Numbered from the stretch's first letter, positions 45,967 to 58,995 are shown. The stretch: DNA of 64,000 bases from Ziziphus jujuba (GCF_031755915.1 NC_083388.1:12660501-12724500), one strand, 5' to 3'. Translations and numbers: made by a program. Notes: generated by a model not told the origin, from the letters alone.

Positions 45967-46555
45967 AATGAGTCAGTATATGCACTCTCCACGTGAGAAA
46001 CATCTTTAAGCTATGTATTAGATCTTAAGGTACTTGAAAAGCACACTAACCAAAGGTTTGTTTTCCTAAAAAATTAACCAATAAAATATTAAGGCTTATA
46101 CAGATATAGATTGGGCAAGATCAATCATAAATAGAAGGTCTATTTCAAGGTATTGCACATATGTGTGGGGTAATTTGGTTACTTGGATGAGTAAGAAAGC
46201 ATAATATTGTAGCATTAAAGTTGACAAGACCATTTATGAGGTCTTTTTCGAATACCTGAAATAGTCTCGCCTAGGGAAGCTCTATCGAATTCTCTATTAA
46301 AAATCCAGTAAAACCTCCCTATAATTTGGACATAAACCAATAATACAGATAAAATAACATGAATATTTTTTTTATGGAATCCTTTTAAAATCATTAATAA
46401 AAAAAATATAGAAGTCATATATATTATGTTAATCAACCAGAGCAATCCAATGAAAGAAAGAATATTTGTTATTATTAAAGTCGAAGAAAAAGAAACAATA
46501 CATTAGCAACAGAATACAATACAAACAATAAAGATGCCTCGACTTGATGGATGTA
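45967..46555 (+). repeat. Segmental tandem duplication, unit 2
   Basis: From aatgagtcagtatatgcactctcc to about catgatggatgtaacc. It carries the same RNase H fragment (tattgcacatatgtgtggggtaatttgg) and the same downstream head. About 70 bp present in unit 1 (45790-45865) is missing here. Substitutions between units are frequent, so the duplication is old. Confidence 0.8.
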
Positions 46556-47073
46556 ACCTGTCAACTGAAGCTTAGAAGAGTAATTTAAAAACAAAATTAT
46601 GAGACAAGCTCTGTGAGTGGAATAAAATAATAACATGAAAATAATCATTTATCTTTAAAAAATTCTTTCAAAGCCTCACTTACACTATTCTAAAAGTTCT
46701 CTTGTTTTGGAAACCGCCTTTAACAAAACGCATGAATTTTTCTCAAAAATATTGCAAATTTCCAAATTACATATAAACATATTTGTAAATATAATATCAG
46801 TTATAACCTACTGTCTTTAAATAAATAAATTATATTTTTCGAATATAACATATAAGCAAAAATAATAGTTTTATAGCCATAGTTCATATAATATCATAAC
46901 CTGTGTGCTATGCCAAATACCAAATCCTGTAATACGACCCTTAGCGTCCTAAGACAATGCAAAGCCAATAGGAAAGGGGGAAATTGTCATACAACCTCAG
47001 TGTCCCTAAGGTGTTATAGAGTCGGGACTTATCAGTTAACCTTTACATCACATGATAATAGTAGAGGGTTGAG

Positions 47074-47106
<33 letters not shown>

Positions 47107-48990
47107 CATAACTAAATCCACAATCGAATCTATATCTCTATCTATAACCTTAGTATTACTTAGCACGCATATCACTAATCCATATCTTACATATATTCTT
47201 TAATAAAATATTGTTTATTTTTTATATCCATACCCGAAAACCCAATATAACTATTTAACATATCATATGCAAATCATATATAAATAAACTAAATAAAATA
47301 ATGAAATTATAAATTTTTTTTTATGCCAAAAATATTACCATGTAAAGTTATATGGCAGTAATTAATCCAACTATGAAAACTTTTCAAATATCAAGATCCA
47401 CAATTTCACCATGAGCATATTAAAATTTGGAAACAATTAAAAAATTGGCAAAAATCACACGAGATAATAACATTTATATATATTCACATATATAATTATA
47501 TAACCAAAATTTATATAAAATTTCATAAAACTTCAAAAACAATGAATCATCAATTTAACATGCGTCAAAAATATTTAGGAAAATAAATCCACTCGTAGAG
47601 ATATAGCCGTTTCCTAATCCATTGTTAAATCACTTCCAATTTCCATCTTGGTATCTAAAATATAACAATAACACTTTTTAGACTCCCAAAAATCAAACTA
47701 GAGACATTGATGCATATTAAATATCTCAAAATAACTTTTACAACACTCCAAAAGCAAAATTAATCACCAAATATTCTAATTATACTACAAGCCCTTAATA
47801 CCTGATAGCCAAAATTAAGGCTTTTCACTTAGAGGCCAATTTTGTGAAATTAAACCTTTTGTTGTGTCCTTTTAAAACTAAATTATATTAATTCAACTTC
47901 AATTTTGGCCAATTATGTCAAAAAACAGTCCAATTTTATCCAATATTAAACTAATTGATCCAAAAATAAAAAAATTATCAATAATGTCCAAAATTTACAA
48001 AATTTATATCGAAAAAAAGCCCATGAGACAAAGAATGCAATGATGTACTCATATTGGTTCGAAAATGTCACGAGCATCCAAAAAAATTGTTGTAAAAATT
48101 TAGCCAAACTTGATGTTAATAGATCTATAAAATAATGAATATTTTCAACAAAAGGAGGTCAAATTCAAACTCAGAGGGTTCAAAATTAGGGGACGGGGTC
48201 AAAACTATAGCTTACAATGGTTGAAATCTAGCCAAATCAACGACAACTAGAATTTGCCATGCCTCGTCAAAAAAATCCGCAATCCAGGCATGTTCGACCA
48301 CAGTTGGCCATCAAAATTTGGTTATTGGTTTAAATTTGCATGGTTAACACATGATTGGGTATGTGTAGTAAAACTATAAGGGAAGAGGTTTAATTTAATT
48401 GGAAACCAAGAGGGAGAGAGAATGGTGCATTGCTAGATTTTGTCACCAATCCCAATGCATCAGTTAGCGATTTGGCATGCAATTTTGGTAGTAAAAAAAG
48501 GCTCAAAATTGACGAAAGTCAATCTACAATGGTGGCTCGTTGTGGGTCGCATATGGGTTGGGTTTGTGTCACTGGTTCTTAGGGCTTTCAAAGTTTTTGG
48601 GGACTTTTTAGGTATTTAATAAATTGTTTAATCCCATGGCATATCTAAGGAAGTATTTATCAGACTTTGAGTCACTAATTAACAAAAATAATGACTAGTT
48701 TTGACACAATTGAAATACTTATGATCAAAACTTTCAAGAACCATAATTTTTTATCCATAACTTGGATTTAACATACCACCAATTTATTAATTTGTAACGA
48801 TGAGCTCTACGCTATAATGAAGATAAAGTTAAACAAGAATGCTATTCTCGATAAAGCTCATATTCACCATTAATATTATTCTTATTTTTATAATTTATTA
48901 CTTTTTATTACAAAAAAATATAAATTATAAAAGACTCAATGAATATATAGAATTCGATGGATATTTTATCGATTGAAAGGATGTTTTAAT
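46205..48990 (+). repeat. Long non-coding repeat continuing from the duplicated head
   Basis: Starts at ttgacaagaccat (46221; counterpart 45569) and runs without coding signal to about 48990. It has the look of a long LTR or untranslated retroelement region: no frames, a uniform style, and a long degenerate tail with gtcgggacttatcagttaacc (47022) and ggtggctcgttgtgggtcgc (48532). A (TA)n tract lies at 47079-47104. Element class and ends were not established. Confidence 0.45.
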
Positions 48991-48999
48991 CAATTAAAC

Positions 49000-49900
49000 T
49001 AAAGGTAGCAAAATCTATAGTAAATTTAATTGTGAATCCGGATTTTGATAAATAAAGCTAACAAAAAAATCAAAACCATTGACAACTTTCAGTACACCAA
49101 GTGGACAGTTCCATTGAAATGTGATGCCTATCGGTTTAAACATAGGCCCACAGGTATTCCAAAGATGGATGAACTCTATTCTTTGTGTAACAATAGTAGA
49201 TGTAGATTCACTTTCTTTCTTTTTCACCTTTAATTTCAAATGTTTAAAATTTTTTAGTTGTGCTAAAATAGAAAAATCTTTTTTTCCATTCTAGATACAT
49301 TTTATCTTGAAATATAAATTATTTCTAGATGATTGAATTTATACAATTTTGTAGATTTTCCTATAAGATTAGCTATCAACCATGGTTTTGGTGTTTCTAA
49401 ATCATTCTAATTTAATAATTTTGGTTTTATCTCTGCATCATATGGTTGAGGTTCATATAATTCAACTATACTTTTATCATATGGTTTTATAGATATCTCA
49501 ATTGTTTATGTTAATTCGTGGATTGTTCTCTATTGTATGGATAAATCTTGTTGTTCATCATCCAAATTTAAATTTTTTTATTTGAATCTTTATTTTTATG
49601 GAATTTTCTAATTTTTGTTTTTTTTGGAAAGAGAAATAAAATAGTTAGGTTTTATATTAAACCATACTACATTATTAATAAGGCTAGATTGTATTTAGTC
49701 AATTAAAGCTTGAATTTGATCTTTTAGTTTATTATCAAAGACTACTACTATAATATACTTATTAACAATAAAACTTTTAAATAAGTTTTCAAATATGATC
49801 GGGTAAGTCGGTTTTATCAATCAGATCAATGCTAACAAGATACAATGGACGTTTAAAGTTCAAGTCGTAAGACCACAGATTCCAAGCTTTGATGATAAAT
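49000..49900 (-). pseudogene. Coding relic, possibly movement-protein-like region of an endogenous pararetrovirus or related element
   Basis: On the minus strand, two collinear coding-like blocks separated by stops. The first (about 49800-49640) has an alternating hydrophobic stretch IIVVVFDNKLKDQIQALI followed by VVWFNIKPNYFISLS. It resembles the strand pattern of 30K-type movement proteins in plant pararetrovirus polyproteins. The second (49480-49010) contains PKPWLIANLIGKSTKLYKF and a 74-codon open frame with RIEFIHLWNTCGPMFKP. Several in-frame stops and shifts are present. Resemblance is by eye only. It could equally be an unfamiliar retroelement or host gene fragment. It is not functional. 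Confidence 0.35.
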
Positions 49901-50617
49901 CAGAAATTAATATTGTTGAAATGGTTTTAATGGATGATTATGTTTTATTTTGTTTTTAAATTTTCATTACATATTATTATCATTATTTGTTTAGGGTTTA
50001 GGAATGCATGACATGTGTATATATATGATGTATGTTATATAATATATATTTGTTTAGGATTTAGAAATGCATGGCATGTGTATAATATGTATATGTATAT
50101 ATATATTTAAATTATCTATTACGGTTATATTCTTCGTGCATCACACAAGCTTAACACTAATATTTAGCAAAAATAATAAATAGATATTCTTAGTTATATA
50201 TTCAGTAAAAATAATGAATAAGAATCAAGTTTAGCGTTTTAAAAAAAAAAAAATTGGTTCTAAATTTTTTTAAATTTGATAAAAAAAAATTAATCAAAAG
50301 TTTATTTTTTATATTTATTTATGTGTTTTTACTGTATCATAATCTATATAAATCTAAATTTATTAAAATATGATAAGTATAAGTTTTAAGTTCACCTAAC
50401 TTAGAATGCAAGGATAACAAAAGTTCCCGAATTTAAAAACATGTTAAATGCATAAAAAATTAAATCTATGGAATAATCATATCTTTGTTGCAAAAATGAT
50501 ATGTCTTTCTTGCAAGAAGTGGCTGTAATGGAAGGAGTGGCTCACTTATCAACCAAGAAAAACAAGACCACTCACTACTCACATCTAAAACTTCACCAAT
50601 AAGTTCTACACCCCACA
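49901..50617. other. AT-rich stretch with a local 63-bp tandem duplication
   Basis: atttgtttagg-gtttaggaatgcatgacatgtgtat at about 49984 recurs at about 50047 with three changes, forming a short tandem duplication. No gene seen. Confidence 0.5.
50602..50617 (+). repeat. Left target-site duplication of the SINE
   Basis: agttctacaccccaca; the right copy at 50731-50746 is agttctaaaccccaca, 15 of 16 identical. Confidence 0.85.
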
Positions 50618-50730
50618 GACGAGTGTGATAGTTCAGTTGGTACAAGCACCACCACCTACGCTTACTACGCTGGATTCAAGTCTACTAGGGGGCAAGAGGT
50701 ATCTGGGGGTATAGCCAAAAAAAAAAAAAA
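50618..50730 (+). mobile_element. tRNA-derived SINE with poly(A) tail
   Basis: 113 bp. A tRNA-like promoter is visible: A box tagttcagttgg (50629-50640) and a B-box-like ggattcaagtc (50671-50681), followed by a short body and an A14 tail (50717-50730). It is flanked by 16-bp near-perfect direct repeats, the signature of LINE-machinery integration. It is not a functional tRNA gene: no acceptor stem pairing, a degenerate B box and a poly(A) tail. Confidence 0.88.
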
Positions 50731-52868
50731 AGTTCTAAACCCCACATTGCGAGATCAGCAACAAAATAAAATTTATTTTTGTATCTTGTATGAGATTTCC
50801 CTTGGCCAAATCTACTCAGCTATTGGTTTTTATTTATTTATTTTTTGTTATTTCCAATGGGATAAAGGTGGATTTTGCATCCAAGCTCATCTGCTTTTTT
50901 CTTCTTCGTTTTTTTTTTTAAATGCAATTTTCATATGATATTTTGTATGTAATAGATTTTAGTCGTAAATCAATAAAAATAAAAATAAAAACAGTTTTTT
51001 TGGGTAATATAAAAAAATGGTTTGAAAAATAAAAAGCTGTACAAATCAAATTTAAAATTTATAAATGTCTAGATACATAAAAGAAAGTAAAAAAAATATT
51101 TATGCAAAATATTTAATCAAATATTGTTATGGTAAAATAATAAAAAATAATTATGCAAAATATTTAATCAAATATTGTTACGGTAAATTAAGAGAATTAA
51201 TTTTGTATGGTAAAATAATAAAATTAATTGACATATTTAGTTATTTATCGAATTTTATCTATCTAAATTTATCTATATAAATAATAAAACAAAAGAAATA
51301 TAACAAAAATATCTAATAAAATATGAGAATAGTAATGTAATAAAATTAAGTGTGTATATGTTATTAAATATATAAATAATTATTAAATTATTTCCAATTG
51401 CAAGGTATTTAATTCATTTCATGATGCCATATAGGAAAGATAATTTTTTTTTTTTAAGGGAAGTTAATTGCATTGCGTAAGAGGTAATTTTGAATTGTTT
51501 TAAATCATAAAGTAATTTTTAAATAGGGATAAAAACATAGAGGGTCCATATGATATTAACCCTAAATCATATGCGGTATATTATGTATATTTATATTTTT
51601 ATATAAGGATATATGTTTCTTATAACATGAAAAGAGTTTGTAAAATTTAAACTTAAATAATCAAAAAGCAATTAGTTACTAATATTTACAATTTTTCTTT
51701 TTAAGTGATCACTTAGCACTTTAATTTTATTTGGTTATTTTATTTTAAGTTAAACCATAAAAAGAAATTAATATTAATTAATGATTAATAAAAATGTTCT
51801 TGTTTAATAATAATGACATGACATAATTCTAACCATTAAATCTAATTTTGTTGACATGTCCGCATTTGGCAAACTTAAATTGAGTTCTTCTAATTTTTTA
51901 GAAATGAAGAGAAATTTTTGTTTGTTTTCTTGTTAGCTATTATTGCTAAAGCATTAATAAAGAGATTTTGTTTCTCCAAGCTTGACAAATAAAGCAAACA
52001 GGCATTTTCGTGATTTATGCCCATAAAAATGAAGTAGTATGTCTCGGACAAATCCAAGCCAGAGACTCCACTTATCTTAGAATAAAAGTTTTATTATGAT
52101 TAATGTAACTTAAAAGTTAACATGTTGCTATGCGAAAATTGTAAACCATTTACAAAATTTTAAAGATATTTGTGGTTTAATTTGATATTATACAGCTAAA
52201 GTACAAATATGTTAAATTACAGATCATTAGTTCCAAAAACTCCCCCCCCAAAAAAAAAAAAAAGAAATAGTTATTTATGAAAATAAAAAAATTAAAAAGA
52301 AATAAACATTCATATTTATATGATTAATAAAAATAATAAATAAGAATCAAACTTAGCCATTTAAAAATATTTTTAATTTTAAAAATTTTCAAATTTAATA
52401 AAAATTAATAAAAAAATATTTTTATATTTATTTATATATTTTTACTGTATTATAATCCATCTAAATATAAATTTATCAAAATATGATAAATATATTTTTC
52501 AAATTTAACTAAGTTAGAATGTAAAAGTAATAATTTTAAAGGTTTTTTAAAAAATAATTATTCCCTCAAATGAATGCTTTCAAATTTAAAAACCTATCAA
52601 ATACATTAAAAATTAATCTATAAAATAGTTAGAATAATTATTTTATTTATGTAGTTATTCGCGAAGTCAAATATGCTCCTAGATTAATATCTATAAAATT
52701 CAAATTTAAATTTAAAAATAAAATTAATTACGCCAAAGACCACCAACACTTTTTTATTTTTTATTATTATTATTTCTTTTTTTGGGGTGAGTTTACTAAC
52801 ACGTTTTCTATTCAAAAAAACAAACAAATAAAATAAAATAAAATAAATTCCGCTGGCAACGTTGTTAT
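50731..52868. other. AT-rich intergenic DNA
   Basis: No gene. A 51-bp tandem repeat (tatgcaaaatatttaatcaa at 51101 and 51152) forms about 1.7 copies and yields a meaningless open frame. Simple A- and T-tracts are frequent. Confidence 0.6.
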
Positions 52869-52876
52869 TATAAATA
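52869..52876 (+). promoter_or_regulatory. Candidate TATA box of the RBR gene
   Basis: tataaata, about 240 bp before the start codon. Transcription would begin near 52900, giving a 5' leader of about 200 bp. Position and consensus are the only support. Confidence 0.4.
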
Positions 52877-53107
52877 TATAAAATAAACCTACAGTTTTAT
52901 ACCTAATTCCAAAAGAGGTTTACACAAAACATTCATAACATTTATTATTTCCCACAAAATCCAAAAATCCAATCGTCCATCCTAAGCTTCGATGATTCCG
53001 TCTCCATGGAATAAAACCACAGCAAAACCCTCCACCCCACCTTTCCGAGTTTTTTCCCAAAACAAATTTACTTCTTTCTTTTTATCTCCAAAATTTTTCT
53101 CTCGAAG

Positions 53108-54706
53108 ATGGCCACGAGGAGGCCCACCACCACCACTACTAGACGCCCACAAGTCCGCGACGACGGCGAAGACGACGACGACCTTCACTCCTTGGTCTCC
53201 GAGCAACGCAACGAGCTAATGGCGGCTGAAACCCTCGAGTCCGACCTCGATCTCGCCTTCAAACTCCAGCTCCAAGAAGCTGTCGCTGCCTCACTCGCCC
53301 ACCAACCCTCCTCTTCGGCCCCTCTGGAACCTCAAAACGACACCGTTTGCCACTCTGTTGGATTCGCCACCGTCCAGTCTGAAGAGCTCGTCAGGCTTCA
53401 GCAGGAGTTGAAGGACCGGCAACAGAGCGAGATCGAGATGCGGAAGATGAGGGAGGATCTCTGCCGTCGGATTCACGACCAGAACTTCGCTAGGGAGATA
53501 CTCAGGATTCCCGAGGAGGATTGGAGAGATTGGGGTGATAACTTTGAGAAGCCCTTTTGTGGTGAAGGCTCATCGTCTTCATCTGGTGGCTCCACCGCTA
53601 TTGGAAATGAATGCGAGTACAGGCTTTATTTCAAGGGCTTGATCAGCGACGAAAAGGTTGGGGATCAGAGGATCAAACTGGCTGGGATTGGAGTTGCGAT
53701 TTGCGATTCCAGGGATAATTTGATATTCGAGGTCAGGAAACCTCTGATCGTCAATGGGATGAACAAGATTGGTGCGGAGGCTAAGGCTCTGATCGAAGGG
53801 CTTAATGCTGCTCTCGTTTTGGAGTTGAAGCGGCTCGTTTTTTACTGTGATTACTATCCCATTTTCCAATTTGTGAGTTTTCTCTGTTCCTAAAACATTT
53901 CTTCTTCTTTTTTTTATAAATTTATATTCTTGATTCTAACTGAATTGGTGGATTTTCCGCGAATTGAATCGCTCGATTTCGTTTTGTTTTGGGTTTTCAA
54001 TAATGTCTTTGTCAATTTGGGGTGTTGTTTGGATTGTAATTAACTGCTGTTAATAAAACAGATGATTCATAATGTGAGACTGGTGGATGACTGGAATGGA
54101 TTTTTCAAAAAATGAAATGAGATAATAGTACATATGAAGCAGGAAGAGGATTGGAAAATTTGATGATAGTAGATGCACGCTTTTGAGATGAAAACTCTCT
54201 ATGTATGAAAGAACATGGTTCGAAATTATTTCATCTGCGAAATTTATTTGTAATATTGTACTATAAAGTCCATATAAGTTTCAAATAAGATAAATCATTA
54301 AAAAACATAGAATTATGAATCATGGAGTATGAAAATGTTCGTCAATCTGTCAATCTATCAAAATCTTTAAGCAAATCTTAATCGAGGTTTTTAGCTCTGC
54401 GTGCAATTACTTCATCTTCCTTCCTCTTTCATTCATTTCGTTGTCTCGTCTCACTTGATTTTCCCTCTCTGCAATTGTTTTTTTTTTTTTATTTATTTAT
54501 TTTTACTTTCTTGACCCAAGTGCATCCCCACTCTTGCTGTTAAATCATTTTCCTAAAGTGGTTCAGGTTTCAGTTGCTCTGAACTGCTAAATGCAGAGGC
54601 TGTGCATGGTATAAGCCATTTGAAACTCTGGAGAAGTACATTCCTTTAAAGAACTTGTCTTATCGATTATGTTTTCACCAGTTGCCTAGTTATATATGTT
54701 TAGCAC

Positions 54707-54768
<62 letters not shown>

Positions 54769-56750
54769 ATGACATTTTTCTTATTTAGCCCTAGATTCAT
54801 CTACCTCCAGCGTTGTAGAGTTTGGGATTTATGGAAAAGATTTGGCAATTGTGATTCAAGTTTTATTCATTAATTGTGTGTTTTGAAATCTTAGTTTATG
54901 CTATTTATTATATTAGTATTTGTTTTTTATTTTTCCAATTTAACCTTGAAAGAACTTGTAGACATCGTATTTTATACTTGTAGGTTAACCAAAGATGGCC
55001 TGCAAAGCAGCGCAAGATTGCAGTGCTCATCAATCAGGTGAAGAATCTTCAAAGACAATTTACATCTTGCAATTCAAGGCTTGTGCCACGAAATGATATA
55101 AAGTTTGCATTTAAACTTGCAAGAGATGCAATAGTGTCTCAGACCAACAAGACTGCAGAATCTAGCCGTTGCAAGAGTCTGAATGAGACTTGTGTGATTT
55201 GTTTTGAAGATACTGAGGCTAGTCAAATTTTTTCAGTTGATGGCTGCTTGCATCGATACTGCTTTTCTTGTATGAAACAACATGTGGAGGTCAAGTTGCT
55301 TCATGGGATATTGCCTAAATGCCCTCATGAAGATTGTAAGTCTGACCTTGATGTTGGCAGTTGTGGCAAATTTTTGACACCTAAAATTATGGAGACCATG
55401 CGCCAACGCATAAAGGAAGCTTCAACTCCTGTCACAGAGAAAGTTTATTGTGCGTATCCAAGGTGTTCAGTTTTAATGTCAAAAACTGAACTTTTGGAGT
55501 ATTCAACGAAGCATTTAGTTGATGTTGAGCGATCAGGAGCTCGGAGATGCATGAAATGTAATAACCTCTTCTGCATCAATTGCAAGGTTCCTTGGCACCG
55601 TAACATGACTTGTGTTGACTACAAAAGGTTAAATCCTTATCCCCCTGCAGAAGAATCAAAGCTGAAATTTCTTGCATCAAAGAATCTGTGGCGCCAGTGT
55701 AAGAAGTGCAATCATATGATTGAACTTGCTGAAGGTTGCTTCCATATGACGTGCAGGTATTTTTTTTAAAATTTAAATTTGAACAATAATACCATTTTTT
55801 TATTTTTTTATTTATTTTTGGGTGGTGGAGGAAGAAAGTTTTGTTTAAAAGATGTTAATCCACCTGACTACAATTTGTACATCGTCTAAATGTCCAAACT
55901 TGTAAAAGGGGTGATGTATTTGTCAAGACTCAGGGATTTTTTTTTTTTTTCTTTTTAAATTTTAATTTGAACTAATCTAGTTACAGCTGGTATGAAAATG
56001 GATTTTTGCCTTTTGAACATTGTGTAATCTTTCGTTAGCAAAAATTTTAAAATTAGTTTAAACCAACTTACAAAAGAACTTAGGTCATCAATCCATATTT
56101 GTTGGAAATAAAGCAGTCTCTCTCCTGGGTTCAAATCTTCTATCCTTTCCCATTCCAAGCAAAATAGCTGCATAGGAATCCTTGAGATAGACATTATATA
56201 GTATCGATGTTTATATGTGATAAAGAAAAAGCCAAAAGCATTGAAGGACTCAAATGCCTTAATTGAAATTGTTTATAAATAGAAGGAAGGGCTTCATTAG
56301 TTTGTTTATTTTGACAAAGTATTTTCAGACTGCAAATTAACAGTTGGTACCTGGCTTGCCTTCGGTAAATTAGATTGGGTTCTCAATTTTTCATTAATAG
56401 TAGTGCTTTCATTGCTTTTGTTGTTTTGAAACTGCAAATTAATAGTAGTTGATACCTGGCTTGCCTTCAGTAACTTAGTATTAAGTCTGATTGATCTAGA
56501 TTGGGTTTCCATTGTCATTAACAGTGCTGCTTCTTTTTGATTTTGTTGTTTATGCAGATGTGGGCATGAGTTTTGTTATAACTGTGGAGCCGAGTGGAAA
56601 GAGAAGAAAGCAACATGTGATTGCCCACTCTGGATTGAGGATAATATATTGTACGATGAGGATGATGAAGAAGATGAAGACGACGAAGAAGAAGAAGAAG
56701 AAGACGAAGACGACTACTATGACTCTGATTCCGATTATTTTGCCATGTAA
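53108..56750 (+). CDS. RBR-type E3 ubiquitin ligase with N-terminal RNase H-like domain, 3 coding exons, 576 aa
   Basis: Coding exons 53108-53872, 54984-55756 and 56558-56750 total 1,731 bp. Introns are GT-AG (gtgagt...tgtag, gtattt...atgcag) and phases agree. The ATG has a good context (gaagATGGCC). Domains: a UIM-like SDLDLAFKLQLQEAVAASLA at residues 44-63; a coiled-coil-like stretch at 90-120; an RNase H-like (RVT_3) fold at about 168-300 (GIGVAICD, AEAKALIEGLNAAL, YCDYYPIFQFVNQRW); RING1 from C325 (CVICFED...HRYCFSCM); IBR from about C411 (YCAYPRCSVLM...CMKCNNLFCINC); RING2 C494-C522 (CKKCNHMIELAEGCFHMTCRCGHEFCYNC), with C512 the expected catalytic cysteine; and an Asp/Glu-rich tail at about 545-576. 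Family members pass ubiquitin from E2 to C512 and then to substrate. The first catalytic acid of RNase H is absent (YRLYFKGL instead of a DG motif), so the fold is probably binding-only. Substrate unknown. Confidence 0.93.
54711..54765 (+). repeat. (CT)n microsatellite in RBR intron 1
   Basis: About 27 uninterrupted CT units inside the 1,111-bp first intron (53873-54983). Likely polymorphic. Confidence 0.9.
55757..56557 (+). other. RBR intron 2
   Basis: 801 bp. Opens gtattttttttaa and closes tttatgcag, splitting Arg513 between RING2 halves (phase 2). It contains an internal direct repeat, gatacctggcttgccttc against ggtacctggcttgccttc (about 56347 and 56452), giving two similar 80-110-bp segments before the acceptor. 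Confidence 0.85.
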
Positions 56751-58954
56751 ATGACCTTCACTTCTAAATTTCTTCCTTTTAATCTTGTTATGACTGGACA
56801 ATAATCCATGGCATATGCTCGTATATATTGCAAATTTTGTTAGGTTTACCCTTCCCTCTAATTTATCTGCTGCATGCCCATCAATTTTTCATCCTCTTTA
56901 TGAGCTCTAGAAAATTTAGAATTAAAAAAGTTGGAATTTTTTTTTTTCTTTTAATAAAAATAATAAAAGTTATTTAGCAGGTGAAATAGTCATATCATTA
57001 TGCAAAAGCATAAAAAGCCCCAAGCAAATTACTTGGTCAGTACAGGTTGAAGCATGCTTTGCAATAGCATGGGAAACCTTGGAGTAGAAGAAGTAGAAAC
57101 ACGGTATTGTTGAAAGCCATGTTGAAACTTATGATTGAAATTGTTAATTGCGCCTAGCTAATCTTCCTCTCTTCCACTTTCATTTTGATTCACAATGAGT
57201 GGAAAGCAATATTGTTGAACAAGAGGTGTGATTGGAAAGGAGAGAAGGAGGCATAGAGAGGTGAGAATTGAAGGTGGGAAAAGATATCATGAAAATGAAA
57301 AGCAAGAATTTCAATGGAGGATATTATTTGAAGAGGGACTGGAAAAACTAATATTTATGTTTTGTTTTTTCTTTCTTTAATCTCTTTACACTAACGGAGT
57401 TGCAATTAAAAATAATGAGCAGATTTTCAAGTTGACATGCATATATATATATATATATATATTAGTGAAACTTAGCATGCACATTGGGATACCCATGGAG
57501 AGGACATAAAAATGGTGTTGGTTCTGTACGTTGATTGATGGATCATATACATATATAGTAGCCTTGATCACGTGGGTTGCACGTGGTCTTTAAATATATT
57601 TTTATTTGAATTTTTTTAATTTTATTTATTTATACTTTTTATATAAGTGTTTGTTCCAATTTTTTAAAAGTTGATATTATTTATGTGAGACAAAAAACGT
57701 TAAAAAATTTTAAAATAAAAGTAATGGGTTAATGCAATGCAAAACTAATGTTGTGCTCTTGGATCAAGTTTTTAAACGAACCGATCGAAGATAAAAAGAA
57801 ATAAATGCATAAACTTTTAAATGGTATGGTTTTCACTGTTTGTTAAATTGGATGGATCGCAAAATGTAGCAAATGGAGTAATCTAATAGGAAACAATTTT
57901 AAGGTTTGTCTATTGCTGAATGTTTTTTTTATCCCAAATATGAAAAGTAATAATAAAACTAGTGGTTATTTTTGAAATATAGAATTTTATTTATACTTTT
58001 ATTAAATTGCTTGTTTGTTGCCACTGGTTTAATTTTTAAAATGAACAGATCTAAGATGTTGAAATTTCTAATGATATGGCTCGACTGTGTGTTAAATTAG
58101 ATGGATTGCAGATTAATAAAACAACGTGTATCATCAAATGGTGTAATCCAATGTCAACAATCTTTTTTTTTTTTTTTAATAATTTATCTAATTTACAAAT
58201 TATTTAAAATTTTCTCTTGAAAACACAAATAAAGATGTTCACTTTCGTCAATGCCAAACAACCTTAGGCTCTACAAATTGAAAACTAATTATAAAACCAC
58301 TCGGTGGCTATTTTTGAAGTATACGGATTGACCACAAAAGTTGGAAACATTATTTGAAAATAAAAATGAACTTGGAAAACGTCTTAGAGATGTTTCACAT
58401 ATATCTAAACAATTTTACAAACATAAATATTAAACAAAAAAGGTAATATTTATCATTTTAAATCTAAAAATATTTATTTAATATAAATATATATTATTAT
58501 TTGATATATATTAAACATAAATTTGGATAATCTTACCACTTTTGTATAATGGAGATTTTTTTTCTTTCTATTTATCTATATATATATATATATGGATTAT
58601 TTAACGTATATCAAACATGACTTTAGCATTTCAGTTTTCATAAGATATTTTTAAAATATATGTATTACCACACATGTTTTTAATTGTCGAAATAAAAAGT
58701 GCAATTTATATATAGTTTGAAATGGCATGTGAAGAAGGAATTTGTGGAGCAGACATTTTGTCTGATTGCGATCCCTTCTTCTTCTTTTTTTTTTTTTTTT
58801 TCCTCAGTTCGTACCAAATATAATTTCTCAAATGGGTAACTGAATTTTGAAGTCTACTTCATGAAATAGCAATTTTTGATCATTTGGTGTGGAAACAGCT
58901 TAGAAAGGTTATGCTGCCATATTGTCTTCCCCTGTTTTCTTATTCATGTTGCTA

Positions 58955-58995
<41 letters not shown>

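Noticed and set aside
50618..50730. tRNA gene
   Set aside because: A and B boxes are present, but acceptor-stem pairing is lacking, the B box is degenerate, and a poly(A) tail plus target duplications identify a SINE.
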